A stretch of 10,115 nt of DNA from Actinomycetes bacterium (GTDB taxonomy: Bacteria; Actinomycetota; Acidimicrobiia; Acidimicrobiales; Palsa-688). The stretch lies in contig JAKAWM010000039.1 in assembly GCA_021827285.1 (NCBI GenBank), forward strand, positions 1-10,115, in the 5' to 3' direction. Under the pieces are notes generated by a model. The model worked only from the letters and a program-made list of their open reading frames with translations, did not search any database and was not told the DNA's origin. Both the position numbers and the translations under genes were made by a program. Of the stretch, positions 1-7,273 are shown piece after piece; positions within the stretch are counted from its first letter, which is position 1, and each line of letters begins with the position of its first letter.

Positions 1-363
1 GGTGCTTTGAAGGGGACGGAGCTCTCCTTCAACCCGTGGCCTCCCATCACCGGGCTCGACGCCAGCATCCCCGGGGTCCAATCGATCCTCGACGGCCTCC
101 AATATGAGACTACGTTCAACGACTTCCGGCAGGAAGCGATCCATGCAGCCATCGCTGCCTATGCGTTGGCCCAAGGGAAGGCGGTACCGCCTTCTATCAT
201 TTCTGGAAGGATCGAGGGGGCGCCGGAGTTCCTCAACCAACCCCAGGCAGTCACCTTGGGGAACATCAACAAGGTGCTGATCGAGAGCGGCTTTTACAAG
301 GCCAACCAGATCTGTACGCGCCTGTACGTGACTGTGTGCAAGGCAGCAGGCATCAAGCTGTAG
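1..363 (+). CDS. Sugar ABC transporter substrate-binding protein, xylose/ribose type (C-terminal part, 5' end outside window)
   Basis: This is the last ~120 residues of a periplasmic-binding-protein-like sugar receptor, the extracytoplasmic part of an ABC importer. The reading frame is open to the left edge (GGT GCT precede a TTG at 7), and the family is normally over 300 residues, so the TTG is not a credible start and the gene begins outside the window. The segment 'PITGLDASIPGVQSILDG' matches the family pattern in which a Gly-x-Asp-Ala stretch near the sugar pocket is followed by a 'VQxIxxGxQ' helix. The tail, with a 'GFYKANQIC' stretch and an ending rich in Ala, Gly and Ile, resembles XylF-like proteins of actinobacteria. 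The signal peptide and lipobox cannot be seen. It lies upstream of the matching ATPase and permease, the usual binding protein-ATPase-permease order. The sugar is not determined; a xylose-type or other monosaccharide/glycoside ligand is inferred from family only. Confidence 0.85.
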   Translation, partial: GALKGTELSFNPWPPITGLDASIPGVQSILDGLQYETTFNDFRQEAIHAAIAAYALAQGKAVPPSIISGRIEGAPEFLNQPQAVTLGNINKVLIESGFYKANQICTRLYVTVCKAAGIKL

Positions 364-517
364 CGCGCCAGAGGTACCACCCGGCCCGGGAGCGGGCCCG
401 TCCGACTAGCTCTTCGGACCGGCTCGTCGGACCGGCTCTTCGGGCCGGGACGGCGCACCTCCCAGCTCGTTAGCAGCCTGTCGTGCTGACTGGGCCAACT
501 GAAAGCTGAAGATAGCA
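364..517 (+). promoter_or_regulatory. Structured intergenic gap between binding-protein and ATPase genes
   Basis: These 154 bases hold no gene. They contain a perfect 9-bp inverted repeat (CCCGGCCCG at 380-388 with CGGGCCGGG at 441-449), an internal hairpin (GTCCGA at 400-405 with TCGGAC at 414-419, 8-base loop) and a competing pairing of CCGTCC 398-403 with GGACGG 448-453. There is no T-run, so it is not a textbook intrinsic terminator. In sugar ABC operons, stable structures behind the binding-protein gene often protect its mRNA end and lower expression of downstream genes. That role is inferred here from position and fold. No convincing promoter was seen in the remaining bases up to 517. 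Confidence 0.5.
414..452 (+). repeat. Three 13-bp tandem repeat copies
   Basis: Unit TCGGACCGGCTCG occurs at 414-426, TCGGACCGGCTCT at 427-439, and a diverged copy TCGGGCCGGGACG at 440-452. The first two copies differ only at the last base. The repeat forms the right-hand part of the foldable element in the gap after the binding-protein gene, so each copy can compete for the same partner GTCCGA at 400-405. Copy number may vary between strains. Confidence 0.7.
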
Positions 518-1324
518 ATGTCACCTTTGAGAAACGCAAACTCGACAAGCCCCGTGGCCGAGCCGCTCTTGTCCTTGCAGGGGATCAGTAAAGCATTCGG
601 GGCGGTCCAGGCGCTCAACGGCGTCAGCCTCGAGCTCTGGGCCGGAGAGGTGCTCGCCTTGCTCGGCGACAACGGGGCGGGCAAGTCCACGCTCGTCAAG
701 ATCCTGGCCGGCGTCCATAGTGCCGACGCTGGGGTCATTGAGATTAACGGGCAAGTGGTCTCGATCACGAGCCCGGCCGACTCTAGACGCTATGGCCTGG
801 CGATCATCTACCAGGATCTGGCGCTGTGCGAGAACCTCGATGTTGTGGCCAACCTGTTCCTCGGGCATGCACAGGGCCGCTTCCTACTGGCCGAGGAGGC
901 GATGGAGCGAAAATCTTGGGAACTGCTGCGCAGCCTGTCTGCCAAGATCCCTTCCGTCCGCACATCCGTCGCAAGCCTGTCGGGTGGCCAACGTCAAACC
1001 GTGGCTATCGCCCGCTCGCTGCTAGGCGATCCCCCCATATTTGTCCTCGATGAGCCGACGGCAGCTCTCGGCGTCGCCCAGACCGCAGAAGTGCTGAAGA
1101 TGGTCAGGCGACTGAGCGACTCCGGCCATGGGGTCATCATGATCACACACAACCTGGCCAACGTCCGTGCGGTGGCGGACCGCGCGGTCGTGTTGCGCCT
1201 AGGACGCAACAACGGCACTTTCGACGTACGAAAGGTGCCCGCGGAAGCGATCGTTGCCGCCATCACGGGAGCGAAGGAATGGACCGGCGCCCTGACGCCC
1301 TTAGCCAGCGCGGACATCCCATGA
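518..1324 (+). CDS. Sugar ABC transporter ATP-binding protein, single nucleotide-binding domain
   Basis: The 268-residue cytoplasmic ATPase powers the importer formed with the neighbouring permease. All ABC motifs are visible and intact: Walker A GDNGAGKST at residues 50-58, Q-loop Gln99, signature LSGGQ at 154-158, Walker B FVLDEP at 175-180 with the catalytic Glu179, and the H-loop His211 in 'ITHN'. Classical XylG/RbsA ATPases are about 500 residues with two fused ABC domains; this one has a single domain, like the FrcA-type fructose ATPases, so it should act as a homodimer. The ATG at 518 is used because it precedes the first beta strand by about 17 residues. No strong ribosome binding site is seen; a GTG at 554 is an alternative. 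Its TGA stop overlaps the permease ATG (ATGA), which suggests translational coupling. Confidence 0.93.
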   Translation: MSPLRNANSTSPVAEPLLSLQGISKAFGAVQALNGVSLELWAGEVLALLGDNGAGKSTLVKILAGVHSADAGVIEINGQVVSITSPADSRRYGLAIIYQDLALCENLDVVANLFLGHAQGRFLLAEEAMERKSWELLRSLSAKIPSVRTSVASLSGGQRQTVAIARSLLGDPPIFVLDEPTAALGVAQTAEVLKMVRRLSDSGHGVIMITHNLANVRAVADRAVVLRLGRNNGTFDVRKVPAEAIVAAITGAKEWTGALTPLASADIP

Positions 1325-2574
1325 AAGCGCCCACCATACCTTCGCCCACGCCGGAGATCGATCGCGAAGACGAACGCTTGGTCACCACGCAAGGTGCCCG
1401 CGCCACGGTCGTCAATGCTGCCTCGCGGGTCCGTAGCGGAGATCTGGGGACCCTGCCCATCATCGTGGGCATCGTGCTCGTCTGGGCCCTTTTTGGGGTC
1501 CTGAACCCGGTCTTCCTCTCGAGTACCAACGTGGGTAACCTGCTCGTCCAGTCGGCCTCGGAAGGCATAATCGCGCTCGGGATCGTCACCGTTTTACTGG
1601 TTGGCGAGATCGACTTGTCCGTCGGGTCGATGGCAGGCGTCGGTTCGTCGATCCTGGGCGTCGGGTTCGTCCTCCACGGCTGGCCGCTCAGTGCCACGAT
1701 CGCAGTGGTGCTCGCAGCAGGCGCCGTCGTGGGCTTGACTTATGGCCTGGTCTTCATCCACTTCCAAGTCCCGAGCTTTGTCATTACCTTAGCTGGGCTC
1801 TTGGCGCTGCTTGGGCTCCAGCTCATGCTCGTTGGCCAGACTGGCTCGATAAACATCCCCTTCAGCTCGTCGTTAGTGCGTTTCATGGAAAAGGACGTCC
1901 TTCCTCACACTGTCTCCTATGCACTCGCCGCCGCGGTCGCGTTGGCGTACGCTGTCTCTACTTGGGCGCGGGCGCGACGCAGGGCGCGAGTATCCCTCTC
2001 GTCTCGGTCCGCGGCCGGCGTTATCGCGCCCTCTGCCTTGTTGTGCATAGGCCTCGAGCTCGCGTGCTGGTACGTGAACCGAGCTGGCGGCGTCAGCGAC
2101 GCCTTCGTCTTGTTTGCCGCCCTCGTCGTGGTCATGGACTTCCTTTTGAGACGCACGCACTGGGGCCGGGCCGTGTACGCCGTCGGTGGCTCGCGGGAGG
2201 CAGCCCGGCGCGCCGGGATCAACGTCGCCGGCACCTACATCTCGGTCTTCGTGCTTTGCGCCATGTTCGCAGCGCTGGGCGGCATGTTCCTGGCCGGCTG
2301 GCTGGGCGCTTCGAGTACCGAGGCGGGTACGGGCAACGTCAACCTCGACGCGATCGCGGCCGCTGTCATCGGCGGCACGAGCCTGTTCGGCGGGCGTGGC
2401 GGTGCCTACTCGGCGCTGCTTGGGATCGCGGTCATCCAGTCCATCGCCAACGGGCTGGACCTGCTCAACTTGAGCAGCGCACAACAGTTCATGATCACCG
2501 GTGGCGTGCTGACCATAGCCGTCATCGTAGACTCTCTCTCCCAACGGGCTCGACGTGCTCACGGACGTGCCTAG
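1321..2574 (+). CDS. Sugar ABC transporter permease, XylH/RbsC family
   Basis: The 417-residue multi-pass membrane protein is the channel of the sugar importer. After a polar N-terminus of about 43 residues it alternates long hydrophobic stretches with short loops, roughly ten membrane segments. Family hallmarks are 'GEIDLSVGS' at residues 95-103 (the usual GGIDLSVGS motif, here with Glu for Gly), the cytoplasmic coupling loop 'AVGGSREAARRAGI' at about 287-300, which contacts the ATPase, and the late 'AAAVIGGTSLFGGRGG' stretch. The length is closer to XylH-type permeases (about 400) than RbsC (about 320). An in-frame codon at 1279 could extend it by 14 residues into the ATPase gene, but the ATG at 1321 forms an ATGA overlap with the upstream stop and is preferred. 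The transported sugar cannot be read from the sequence. Confidence 0.93.
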   Translation: MKAPTIPSPTPEIDREDERLVTTQGARATVVNAASRVRSGDLGTLPIIVGIVLVWALFGVLNPVFLSSTNVGNLLVQSASEGIIALGIVTVLLVGEIDLSVGSMAGVGSSILGVGFVLHGWPLSATIAVVLAAGAVVGLTYGLVFIHFQVPSFVITLAGLLALLGLQLMLVGQTGSINIPFSSSLVRFMEKDVLPHTVSYALAAAVALAYAVSTWARARRRARVSLSSRSAAGVIAPSALLCIGLELACWYVNRAGGVSDAFVLFAALVVVMDFLLRRTHWGRAVYAVGGSREAARRAGINVAGTYISVFVLCAMFAALGGMFLAGWLGASSTEAGTGNVNLDAIAAAVIGGTSLFGGRGGAYSALLGIAVIQSIANGLDLLNLSSAQQFMITGGVLTIAVIVDSLSQRARRAHGRA

Positions 2575-4171
2575 TCCCCTCACCTCTCGGCGTAGGGCAA
2601 CCCAGCCTCGCGTGCTCAGCGCGCCAGAGGCCGTCGCCTTGATCCCAGCCGGCGCCACAGTCGTGGTCACCGGTTCAGGTGGTGGGGTCAACGAGCCAGC
2701 GGCGCTGCTCGCCGCCTTGGAGCGACGCTTCCGTGACACTGGCGAGCCCGGCCAAATCGCCCTCTACCACCCAAACGGCATTGGCGACGGTCAAGGCGGT
2801 GGCTCTGAGGCGTTCGCCCACCTTGGGTTCGCGCGCTGTGTGTACGGGAGCCATTGGAGCTGGGCACCGCGGCTCAGCCAGCTCGCCATGGACGGTGCCT
2901 TCGAGGTTGGCGTCTGGCCACAAGGAGTGCTTTCCCAACTTCTTCGTGAGGCAGCAGCCCACCGGCCCGGCCTGCTGACAAAGGTCGGGCTCGGCACCTA
3001 CCTGGACGAGCGGGTGGCCACAGGGCGCCTCGATAGGCAAAAGCTCCCACTATTGGTGGAAATCGCCGGGGAGGAATGGCTTTTCTACCCAGCCCCAAAA
3101 GTAGATGCGGCTCTCATCCGTGCTACCGAGGCGGACGAGGACGGCAACCTTACGATGGACGAAGAAGGTGCGGTGCTCGACGTGCTCAGCGCGGCCCAGG
3201 CCGCGCGCGCCGGCGGTGGCCTCGTGGTCGCACAAGTGAAGCGGTGCGTGCCAGCGCGGGCGCTCGACCCACGACTTGTGCGCGTCCCTGGCTACCTGGT
3301 CGACATCGTCGTCCTCGCTCCCGAACAACGCCAGTCCGCTGCCACCAGCTACAACCCCGGGTACGCAGGGGCTGCCTTGGTGGAGGTCCCACCGCGAGAC
3401 ATCGGCCAAGGAGAACGGCTGTTTATCGCCCGGCGCGCGGCGCTCGAGCTCCGACCGGGCAAAGTCGTGAACCTCGGGTTTGGCATCGCCGACGGCGTCG
3501 CCAGCGTGGCCCAGGTCGAAGGCGTCGCCGACCAGCTCACGTTCTCCGTCGAGCAGGGTTCTGCGGGCGGTGTGCCAGCCTGGGGGAGCGACTTTGGCCT
3601 CATGTGGAACCCGACCTCGTTCATCGACGCGCCGGCCCTGTTCGACTTCTACGACGGCGGCGGCATTGACTTAGCCATCGTCTCGTTCGCCCAGGTCGAC
3701 CAGGCCGGCAACGTCAACGTAAGCCAGTTCAACGGCCGGCTGATCGGCCCGGGCGGCTTTATGAACATCACTCAGTCCGCCAAGGCGGTCGTCTTTTGTG
3801 GGACATTTTCCACCAAGGGCCAGCGAGTCGCGGTGCACGCCGGGCGGCTCGTGATCGAACAGGAGGGCACCATATCTAAGTTCGTCCCTAAAGTCGAGCA
3901 GGTTACGTGGAGTGCCGGCGAGGCTCTTCGGCGCGGCCAGCGAGTCCTCTACGTGACCGAGCGCGCCGTTTTCGGACTGACCCCACTCGGCCTCGAGCTC
4001 GTGGAGGTGGCGCCGGGCCTGCGAGCCGCCGACGTGGTGTCTGCCATGAGCTTCCAGCCGAGCGTGGCCAGCCCACTCGGGTCGGTTGCGCCGGCGGTTT
4101 ACTCCCACGGGCCGCTGGGGCTGGCATATCTGTTCGCGGATCGGCACTTTGAACGTGATGGGTGCAGCTGA
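2555..4171 (+). CDS. Acyl-CoA:carboxylate CoA-transferase, family I (YdiF / propionate CoA-transferase type)
   Basis: A 538-residue enzyme that moves coenzyme A between a short-chain acyl-CoA and a free carboxylate through a glutamyl-CoA thioester, without spending ATP. It has the two-domain layout of COG4670 enzymes. The N-terminal half carries the glycine-rich 'TGSGGGVNEP' stretch (about 39-48), 'LTKVGLGT' and 'ATEADEDGNLTMDEE'. The C-terminal half carries 'NLGFGIADGVASV' (306-318) and the 'SVEQGSAGG' active-site loop, where Glu333 is the predicted nucleophile. The length of about 520-540 is normal for the family. The GTG at 2555 overlaps the permease by 20 bases; a GTG at 2567 would reduce this to 8 bases and is an equal alternative. 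No clear ribosome binding site is seen, which suits coupling to permease translation. Likely acids are acetate, propionate, lactate or similar; the specific one is unknown. Confidence 0.9.
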   Translation: MLTDVPSPLTSRRRATQPRVLSAPEAVALIPAGATVVVTGSGGGVNEPAALLAALERRFRDTGEPGQIALYHPNGIGDGQGGGSEAFAHLGFARCVYGSHWSWAPRLSQLAMDGAFEVGVWPQGVLSQLLREAAAHRPGLLTKVGLGTYLDERVATGRLDRQKLPLLVEIAGEEWLFYPAPKVDAALIRATEADEDGNLTMDEEGAVLDVLSAAQAARAGGGLVVAQVKRCVPARALDPRLVRVPGYLVDIVVLAPEQRQSAATSYNPGYAGAALVEVPPRDIGQGERLFIARRAALELRPGKVVNLGFGIADGVASVAQVEGVADQLTFSVEQGSAGGVPAWGSDFGLMWNPTSFIDAPALFDFYDGGGIDLAIVSFAQVDQAGNVNVSQFNGRLIGPGGFMNITQSAKAVVFCGTFSTKGQRVAVHAGRLVIEQEGTISKFVPKVEQVTWSAGEALRRGQRVLYVTERAVFGLTPLGLELVEVAPGLRAADVVSAMSFQPSVASPLGSVAPAVYSHGPLGLAYLFADRHFERDGCS

Positions 4172-4183
4172 GAGGAGCAACTA

Positions 4184-4978
4184 ATGGCCGTGCTGGAGCG
4201 AGAACGAAGCAAGGGGGTTGAGGTGCTGACGCTCAACCGGCCCGAGCGGCTCAACGCCATCAACAGGGAGGTGCTCTCGCTCCTGGAAGCGTACGTGACG
4301 GAAGCAGCCAAGGACAACGACATCCGGTGTGTCGTCGTAACCGGAGCCGGTGAACAGGCCTTTTCTGCCGGTGCCGACGTTGGCGATCTTTCTGACCTCG
4401 ACCCCCTTCAAGCACTGGAGCTAATGACCACGGGGCAAAGAGCCTACGCCACGCTGGAAGAATGCCCTAAGCCGGTCCTGGCGGCGATCAACGGCTACGC
4501 TTTGGGAGGGGGGCTAGAGCTGGCTCTCGCCTGCGACCTCCGGATTGCCGGTACGAACGCGAGGCTCGGCCAGCCCGAGATAACTTTGGCCAACGTCCCG
4601 GGGTGGGGTGGCACGCAGAGGCTTCCCCGGATCGTCGGCGAGGGCGTGGCTAAGGACCTGATCCTGACTGGACGTGTTGTGGGGCCGAGCGAGGCTCTGG
4701 CGCTCCGGCTCGTCAGCCGCACCACCGAAGGGCCCGTGCTCGAAGCGGCCCTATCCCTGGCCGACGGCCTCTCCAGCTATTCACCTACGGCGGTCGCCTT
4801 AGCAAAACAAGCTATCCACGCCGGACGGGCGCCTGGGCGCCACGGCTACGTCGTCGAGCGCCAAGCCGTCGCCCTGTGCTTCACGACGACAGAGCAGCAC
4901 GAGGCGGTCCGACGGTTCCTGTCCAAGGGTGCTAGGCCAACCCCGAAAGGGGCCGAGGTGCCCACCGCGCGGACCTGA
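4184..4978 (+). CDS. Enoyl-CoA hydratase (crotonase family)
   Basis: A 264-residue cytoplasmic enzyme predicted to add water across the double bond of a 2-enoyl-CoA to give a 3-hydroxyacyl-CoA. Both catalytic glutamates of true hydratases are present: Glu112 in 'GGGLELALACDL' and Glu132 in 'LGQPEITL', exactly 20 residues apart as in rat mitochondrial hydratase (Glu144/Glu164). The oxyanion-hole segments 'AFSAGADV' (59-66) and 'YALGGGLE' are intact, and 'PGWGGTQRLPR' follows as usual. A good ribosome binding site, AGAGGAG at 4171-4177, lies 6 bases before the ATG and overlaps the last base of the CoA-transferase stop codon. The two genes are separated by 12 bases, so the hydratase probably acts on a CoA ester made by the transferase. 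Other crotonase activities (isomerase, hydrolase) are less likely because both glutamates are retained. Confidence 0.92.
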   Translation: MAVLERERSKGVEVLTLNRPERLNAINREVLSLLEAYVTEAAKDNDIRCVVVTGAGEQAFSAGADVGDLSDLDPLQALELMTTGQRAYATLEECPKPVLAAINGYALGGGLELALACDLRIAGTNARLGQPEITLANVPGWGGTQRLPRIVGEGVAKDLILTGRVVGPSEALALRLVSRTTEGPVLEAALSLADGLSSYSPTAVALAKQAIHAGRAPGRHGYVVERQAVALCFTTTEQHEAVRRFLSKGARPTPKGAEVPTART

Positions 4979-4999
4979 TCCAGAAAGGACAGCACTGAG

Positions 5000-6145
5000 A
5001 TGACCAACTACACCTTCGCCGTAGGGCCGGCTGTGGTCTACGGCGCGGGCGCCATTTCCGAACTAGGAGGTTGGCTCGACAAGCTTGCGGCCAAGCACCC
5101 GATGATCATAAGTGACCACGCCCTGGCCAGGGCGGGAGTGGCCGAGCGGGTCCAGGCCTCGCTACCTCATAGCCAACTGTGGGCTGGGGTCGACGCCGAG
5201 CCGAGCGTCGACCTAGTGTCGAGCGCGCTGCAGGCGCTGCGAGAGGGGGAGGCGGACGCAGTCGTGGCTGTGGGTGGGGGCAGTTCGATCGACACGGCCA
5301 AGCTCGCCTGTGCCCTGGCCACCAACGGTGGCCGGCTACTGGACTATGCAGCCGACTGGTCCAGCCTGTCCCGGCCGGGGTTGCCTCTCGTCGCCGTGCC
5401 GACGACGGTGGGCAGCGGATCGGAGATGACCCGCGGGGCGGTCTTCAAGGACCCAGTGCACCACTCGAAGCTCGTGATCGTCTCAGACCACCTTGCCCCC
5501 CGAGCGGCCGTCCTCGACCCCACGTTGCTCGACACCCTGCCGTCGACCGTGACCGCGGCGACGGGGTCCGACGCCCTCACCCAGGCCATAGAAGGAGCGC
5601 TATCGACCGGGGCCAACGCCTTCACCGACGCCTTCCACCTGCAGGCTGTCCGGGCGATCAGTTGGGCCATGCCCCGAGCGGTCGCCGACAGCCAGGACAC
5701 CGAGGCCATGGGGGCCATGCAGCAAGCGGCAGCCATGGTCGGTGCCGCCCTCGCCTACTCCGGAGTCGGGGCAGCGCACGCGGCGGCTAACACGCTCGGC
5801 GGTGCTTTCCCCATCCCCCACGGCATCGCCTGCGCGGTCATGTTGAGACCGGTCTTGCGCATGAACGCCAGCATCGTCCCAGACAGGTTCGTCCCGGTGG
5901 CGGCCGCGCTTGGTATCGAAGGCACCAGCCGGCGCCCGCCCACCCAAGTGGCTGAGGCAGTTGTGGACAAGGTCGGAGAGCTCCTCACCTCCGCCCAGGC
6001 CGCCTGGCGGTTACGGGACTTTTCGGTGCCCTGGGAGGAACTGAAGCGGGTGGCGGAGGAGGCCCACGGGCACTCGGACATGAGCACCAACCCCCGGCAA
6101 CCGACTGTGGACGAAGTGCTCTCGCTGCTCCAGGAGGCTTGGTGA
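5000..6145 (+). CDS. Iron-containing (type III) alcohol dehydrogenase with altered metal site
   Basis: A 381-residue NAD(P)-dependent dehydrogenase expected to interconvert an alcohol and an aldehyde or ketone. The coenzyme motif 'GGGSSIDTAK' is at residues 92-101, followed by 'VAVPTTVGSGSEMT' (131-144), both typical. Of the four metal ligands of the family (Asp, His, His, His; FucO Asp196, His200, His263, His277), Asp191, His260 and His274 align, but the second is Gln195 ('DALTQAIE' rather than 'DALTHAIE'). The nearby conserved His (FucO His267) is Asn264. The enzyme may therefore bind metal weakly, use another metal, or have shifted chemistry; maleylacetate reductase-like proteins are a related alternative. 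Start ATG 5000 has AAAGGA at 4984-4989. The spacing to the hydratase is 21 bases and the stop overlaps the next gene, so it belongs to the operon. Substrate unknown. Confidence 0.88.
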   Translation: MTNYTFAVGPAVVYGAGAISELGGWLDKLAAKHPMIISDHALARAGVAERVQASLPHSQLWAGVDAEPSVDLVSSALQALREGEADAVVAVGGGSSIDTAKLACALATNGGRLLDYAADWSSLSRPGLPLVAVPTTVGSGSEMTRGAVFKDPVHHSKLVIVSDHLAPRAAVLDPTLLDTLPSTVTAATGSDALTQAIEGALSTGANAFTDAFHLQAVRAISWAMPRAVADSQDTEAMGAMQQAAAMVGAALAYSGVGAAHAAANTLGGAFPIPHGIACAVMLRPVLRMNASIVPDRFVPVAAALGIEGTSRRPPTQVAEAVVDKVGELLTSAQAAWRLRDFSVPWEELKRVAEEAHGHSDMSTNPRQPTVDEVLSLLQEAW

Positions 6146-7269
6146 GCGAGGACTGGGCCGAGGCCGCACTGGCCCGCGCTCTTGACTGCGTGGCCGGGCG
6201 CCTAGGCGCGCCCGGTTACCCGCACGTAACCCAAGGGGGCCGTTGGACCACCTCACCTGACGGCTTTTGGACCGGCGGGTTCTGGGTCGGGCTGTGCTGG
6301 GCCGGCTACGAAGAACAGGGAGACGAGCGCTTTCGGGCGGCTGCCGAACAAGCGCTGGAGCCTTTCCTTGCGCGTGCCTCCGAGGCGCACAACCACGACC
6401 TCGGCATGATGTTCTGTCCCAGTGCCGTTATGGGTTTCCGCCTCACGGGCGAGCCTCGCTACCGTGAAGCGGCCCTGCGCGCGGCTCACAGCATGGCAGC
6501 GCAGTTCAACGAGAAGGGCCGCTTCATACCCGGCTGGGGCTTCTTCGGGGAGGAGGACTGGAGCGGGGCGGTGCTCGTGGACACTCTCATGAACCTCCCG
6601 CTCCTGCTCTGGGCAGCAGCCGAAAGCGGGGAGAGCCGTCTGCGGGAGGTGGCCCTCGCGCACGGCAAGACCTCGCTGTCTTTCCATTTCCGCGCCGACG
6701 GCTCCACCGCCCACGTGTACCATTTCGACCCTCTTACCGGGGCGCCGATCGGGGCCGGCACCTACCAGGGCAAGAGCCCCACCAGCTGTTGGTCGCGGGG
6801 CCAGGCCTGGGCCATCGCTGGGTGCGCGGCCCTCGCTCGTCTCGGCGCCGGCCAACCGTACTTCCAAGCGGCGCGCCGAGCGGCCGCTTATTACCTCGAC
6901 CACCTACCTGCGGACGGCCTCCCGCCGTGGGATTTCGATGCCACGGGGCCAGCCGAGCCGAAAGACTCCTCGGCCGCCGCCATTGCCGCCTACGGCCTGC
7001 TCCTCCTCGGGGAACAAGAGACGGCCCTCTGGGGCACAGGGGCAGCGTGCCTCCGTGCCCTGGCTGAAGCTGCCCAAGCCCCCCCCGGCCACGAAGCGGT
7101 CCTGGCCCATGCCACGGCCGACCTACCCCACCGCATCGGGGTCGACGAGTCGACCATCTACGGAGACTATTTCTTCGTGCGAGCTTTGCGACACCTGAAC
7201 AAAAACACGGCTAGCCAACCAGCGAGCGGGCCGCGAGCCCGCCTGGCCCGTGATGACAAACGGAGATAA
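6142..7269 (+). CDS. Glycoside hydrolase family 88, unsaturated glucuronyl hydrolase-like
   Basis: A 375-residue enzyme of the (alpha/alpha)6-barrel type. Characterised members remove a 4,5-unsaturated uronic acid from the non-reducing end of oligosaccharides by hydrating the vinyl ether bond. Residues line up with Bacillus sp. GL1 hydrolase at a constant offset of two: catalytic Asp86 (GL1 Asp88, in 'HNHDLGMMF') and Asp147 (GL1 Asp149, in 'VDTLMNLPLL'), plus His85, Trp132, His191, Gln209, Arg219 and Trp223 (in 'CWSRGQAWAI'). The length matches GL1 (377). There is no signal peptide, so it should act in the cytoplasm on imported sugars. GTG 6142 is chosen because it overlaps the dehydrogenase stop (GTGA) and follows AGGAGG at 6132-6137; a TTG at 6139 is the alternative. 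GH105 rhamnogalacturonyl hydrolases are related but fit the motifs less well. The natural substrate is not determined. Confidence 0.9.
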   Translation: MSEDWAEAALARALDCVAGRLGAPGYPHVTQGGRWTTSPDGFWTGGFWVGLCWAGYEEQGDERFRAAAEQALEPFLARASEAHNHDLGMMFCPSAVMGFRLTGEPRYREAALRAAHSMAAQFNEKGRFIPGWGFFGEEDWSGAVLVDTLMNLPLLLWAAAESGESRLREVALAHGKTSLSFHFRADGSTAHVYHFDPLTGAPIGAGTYQGKSPTSCWSRGQAWAIAGCAALARLGAGQPYFQAARRAAAYYLDHLPADGLPPWDFDATGPAEPKDSSAAAIAAYGLLLLGEQETALWGTGAACLRALAEAAQAPPGHEAVLAHATADLPHRIGVDESTIYGDYFFVRALRHLNKNTASQPASGPRARLARDDKRR

Positions 7270-7273
7270 AAAG

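Noticed and set aside
380..449. Intrinsic terminator after the binding-protein gene
   Set aside because: The fold is strong but no T-run follows, and the downstream transporter genes need readthrough; kept as a structured regulatory element.
1279..1320. Earlier in-frame start for the permease
   Set aside because: The extension would lie in the ATPase gene and adds residues unlike the family; the ATGA overlap at 1321 is the better start.
1873..2739. 288-codon open frame on the minus strand
   Set aside because: It lies opposite the permease and CoA-transferase, both with clear family motifs; its translation is a low-complexity, charged product with no domain, typical of GC-rich antisense frames.
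6253..6903. 216-codon open frame on the minus strand
   Set aside because: It lies fully opposite the GH88 gene, whose catalytic residues are intact; no family resemblance was seen.
7250..7273. Earlier starts (GTG 7250, ATG 7253) for the aldehyde dehydrogenase
   Set aside because: They lie inside the GH88 gene without a ribosome binding site, while ATG 7274 has GGAG at proper spacing.
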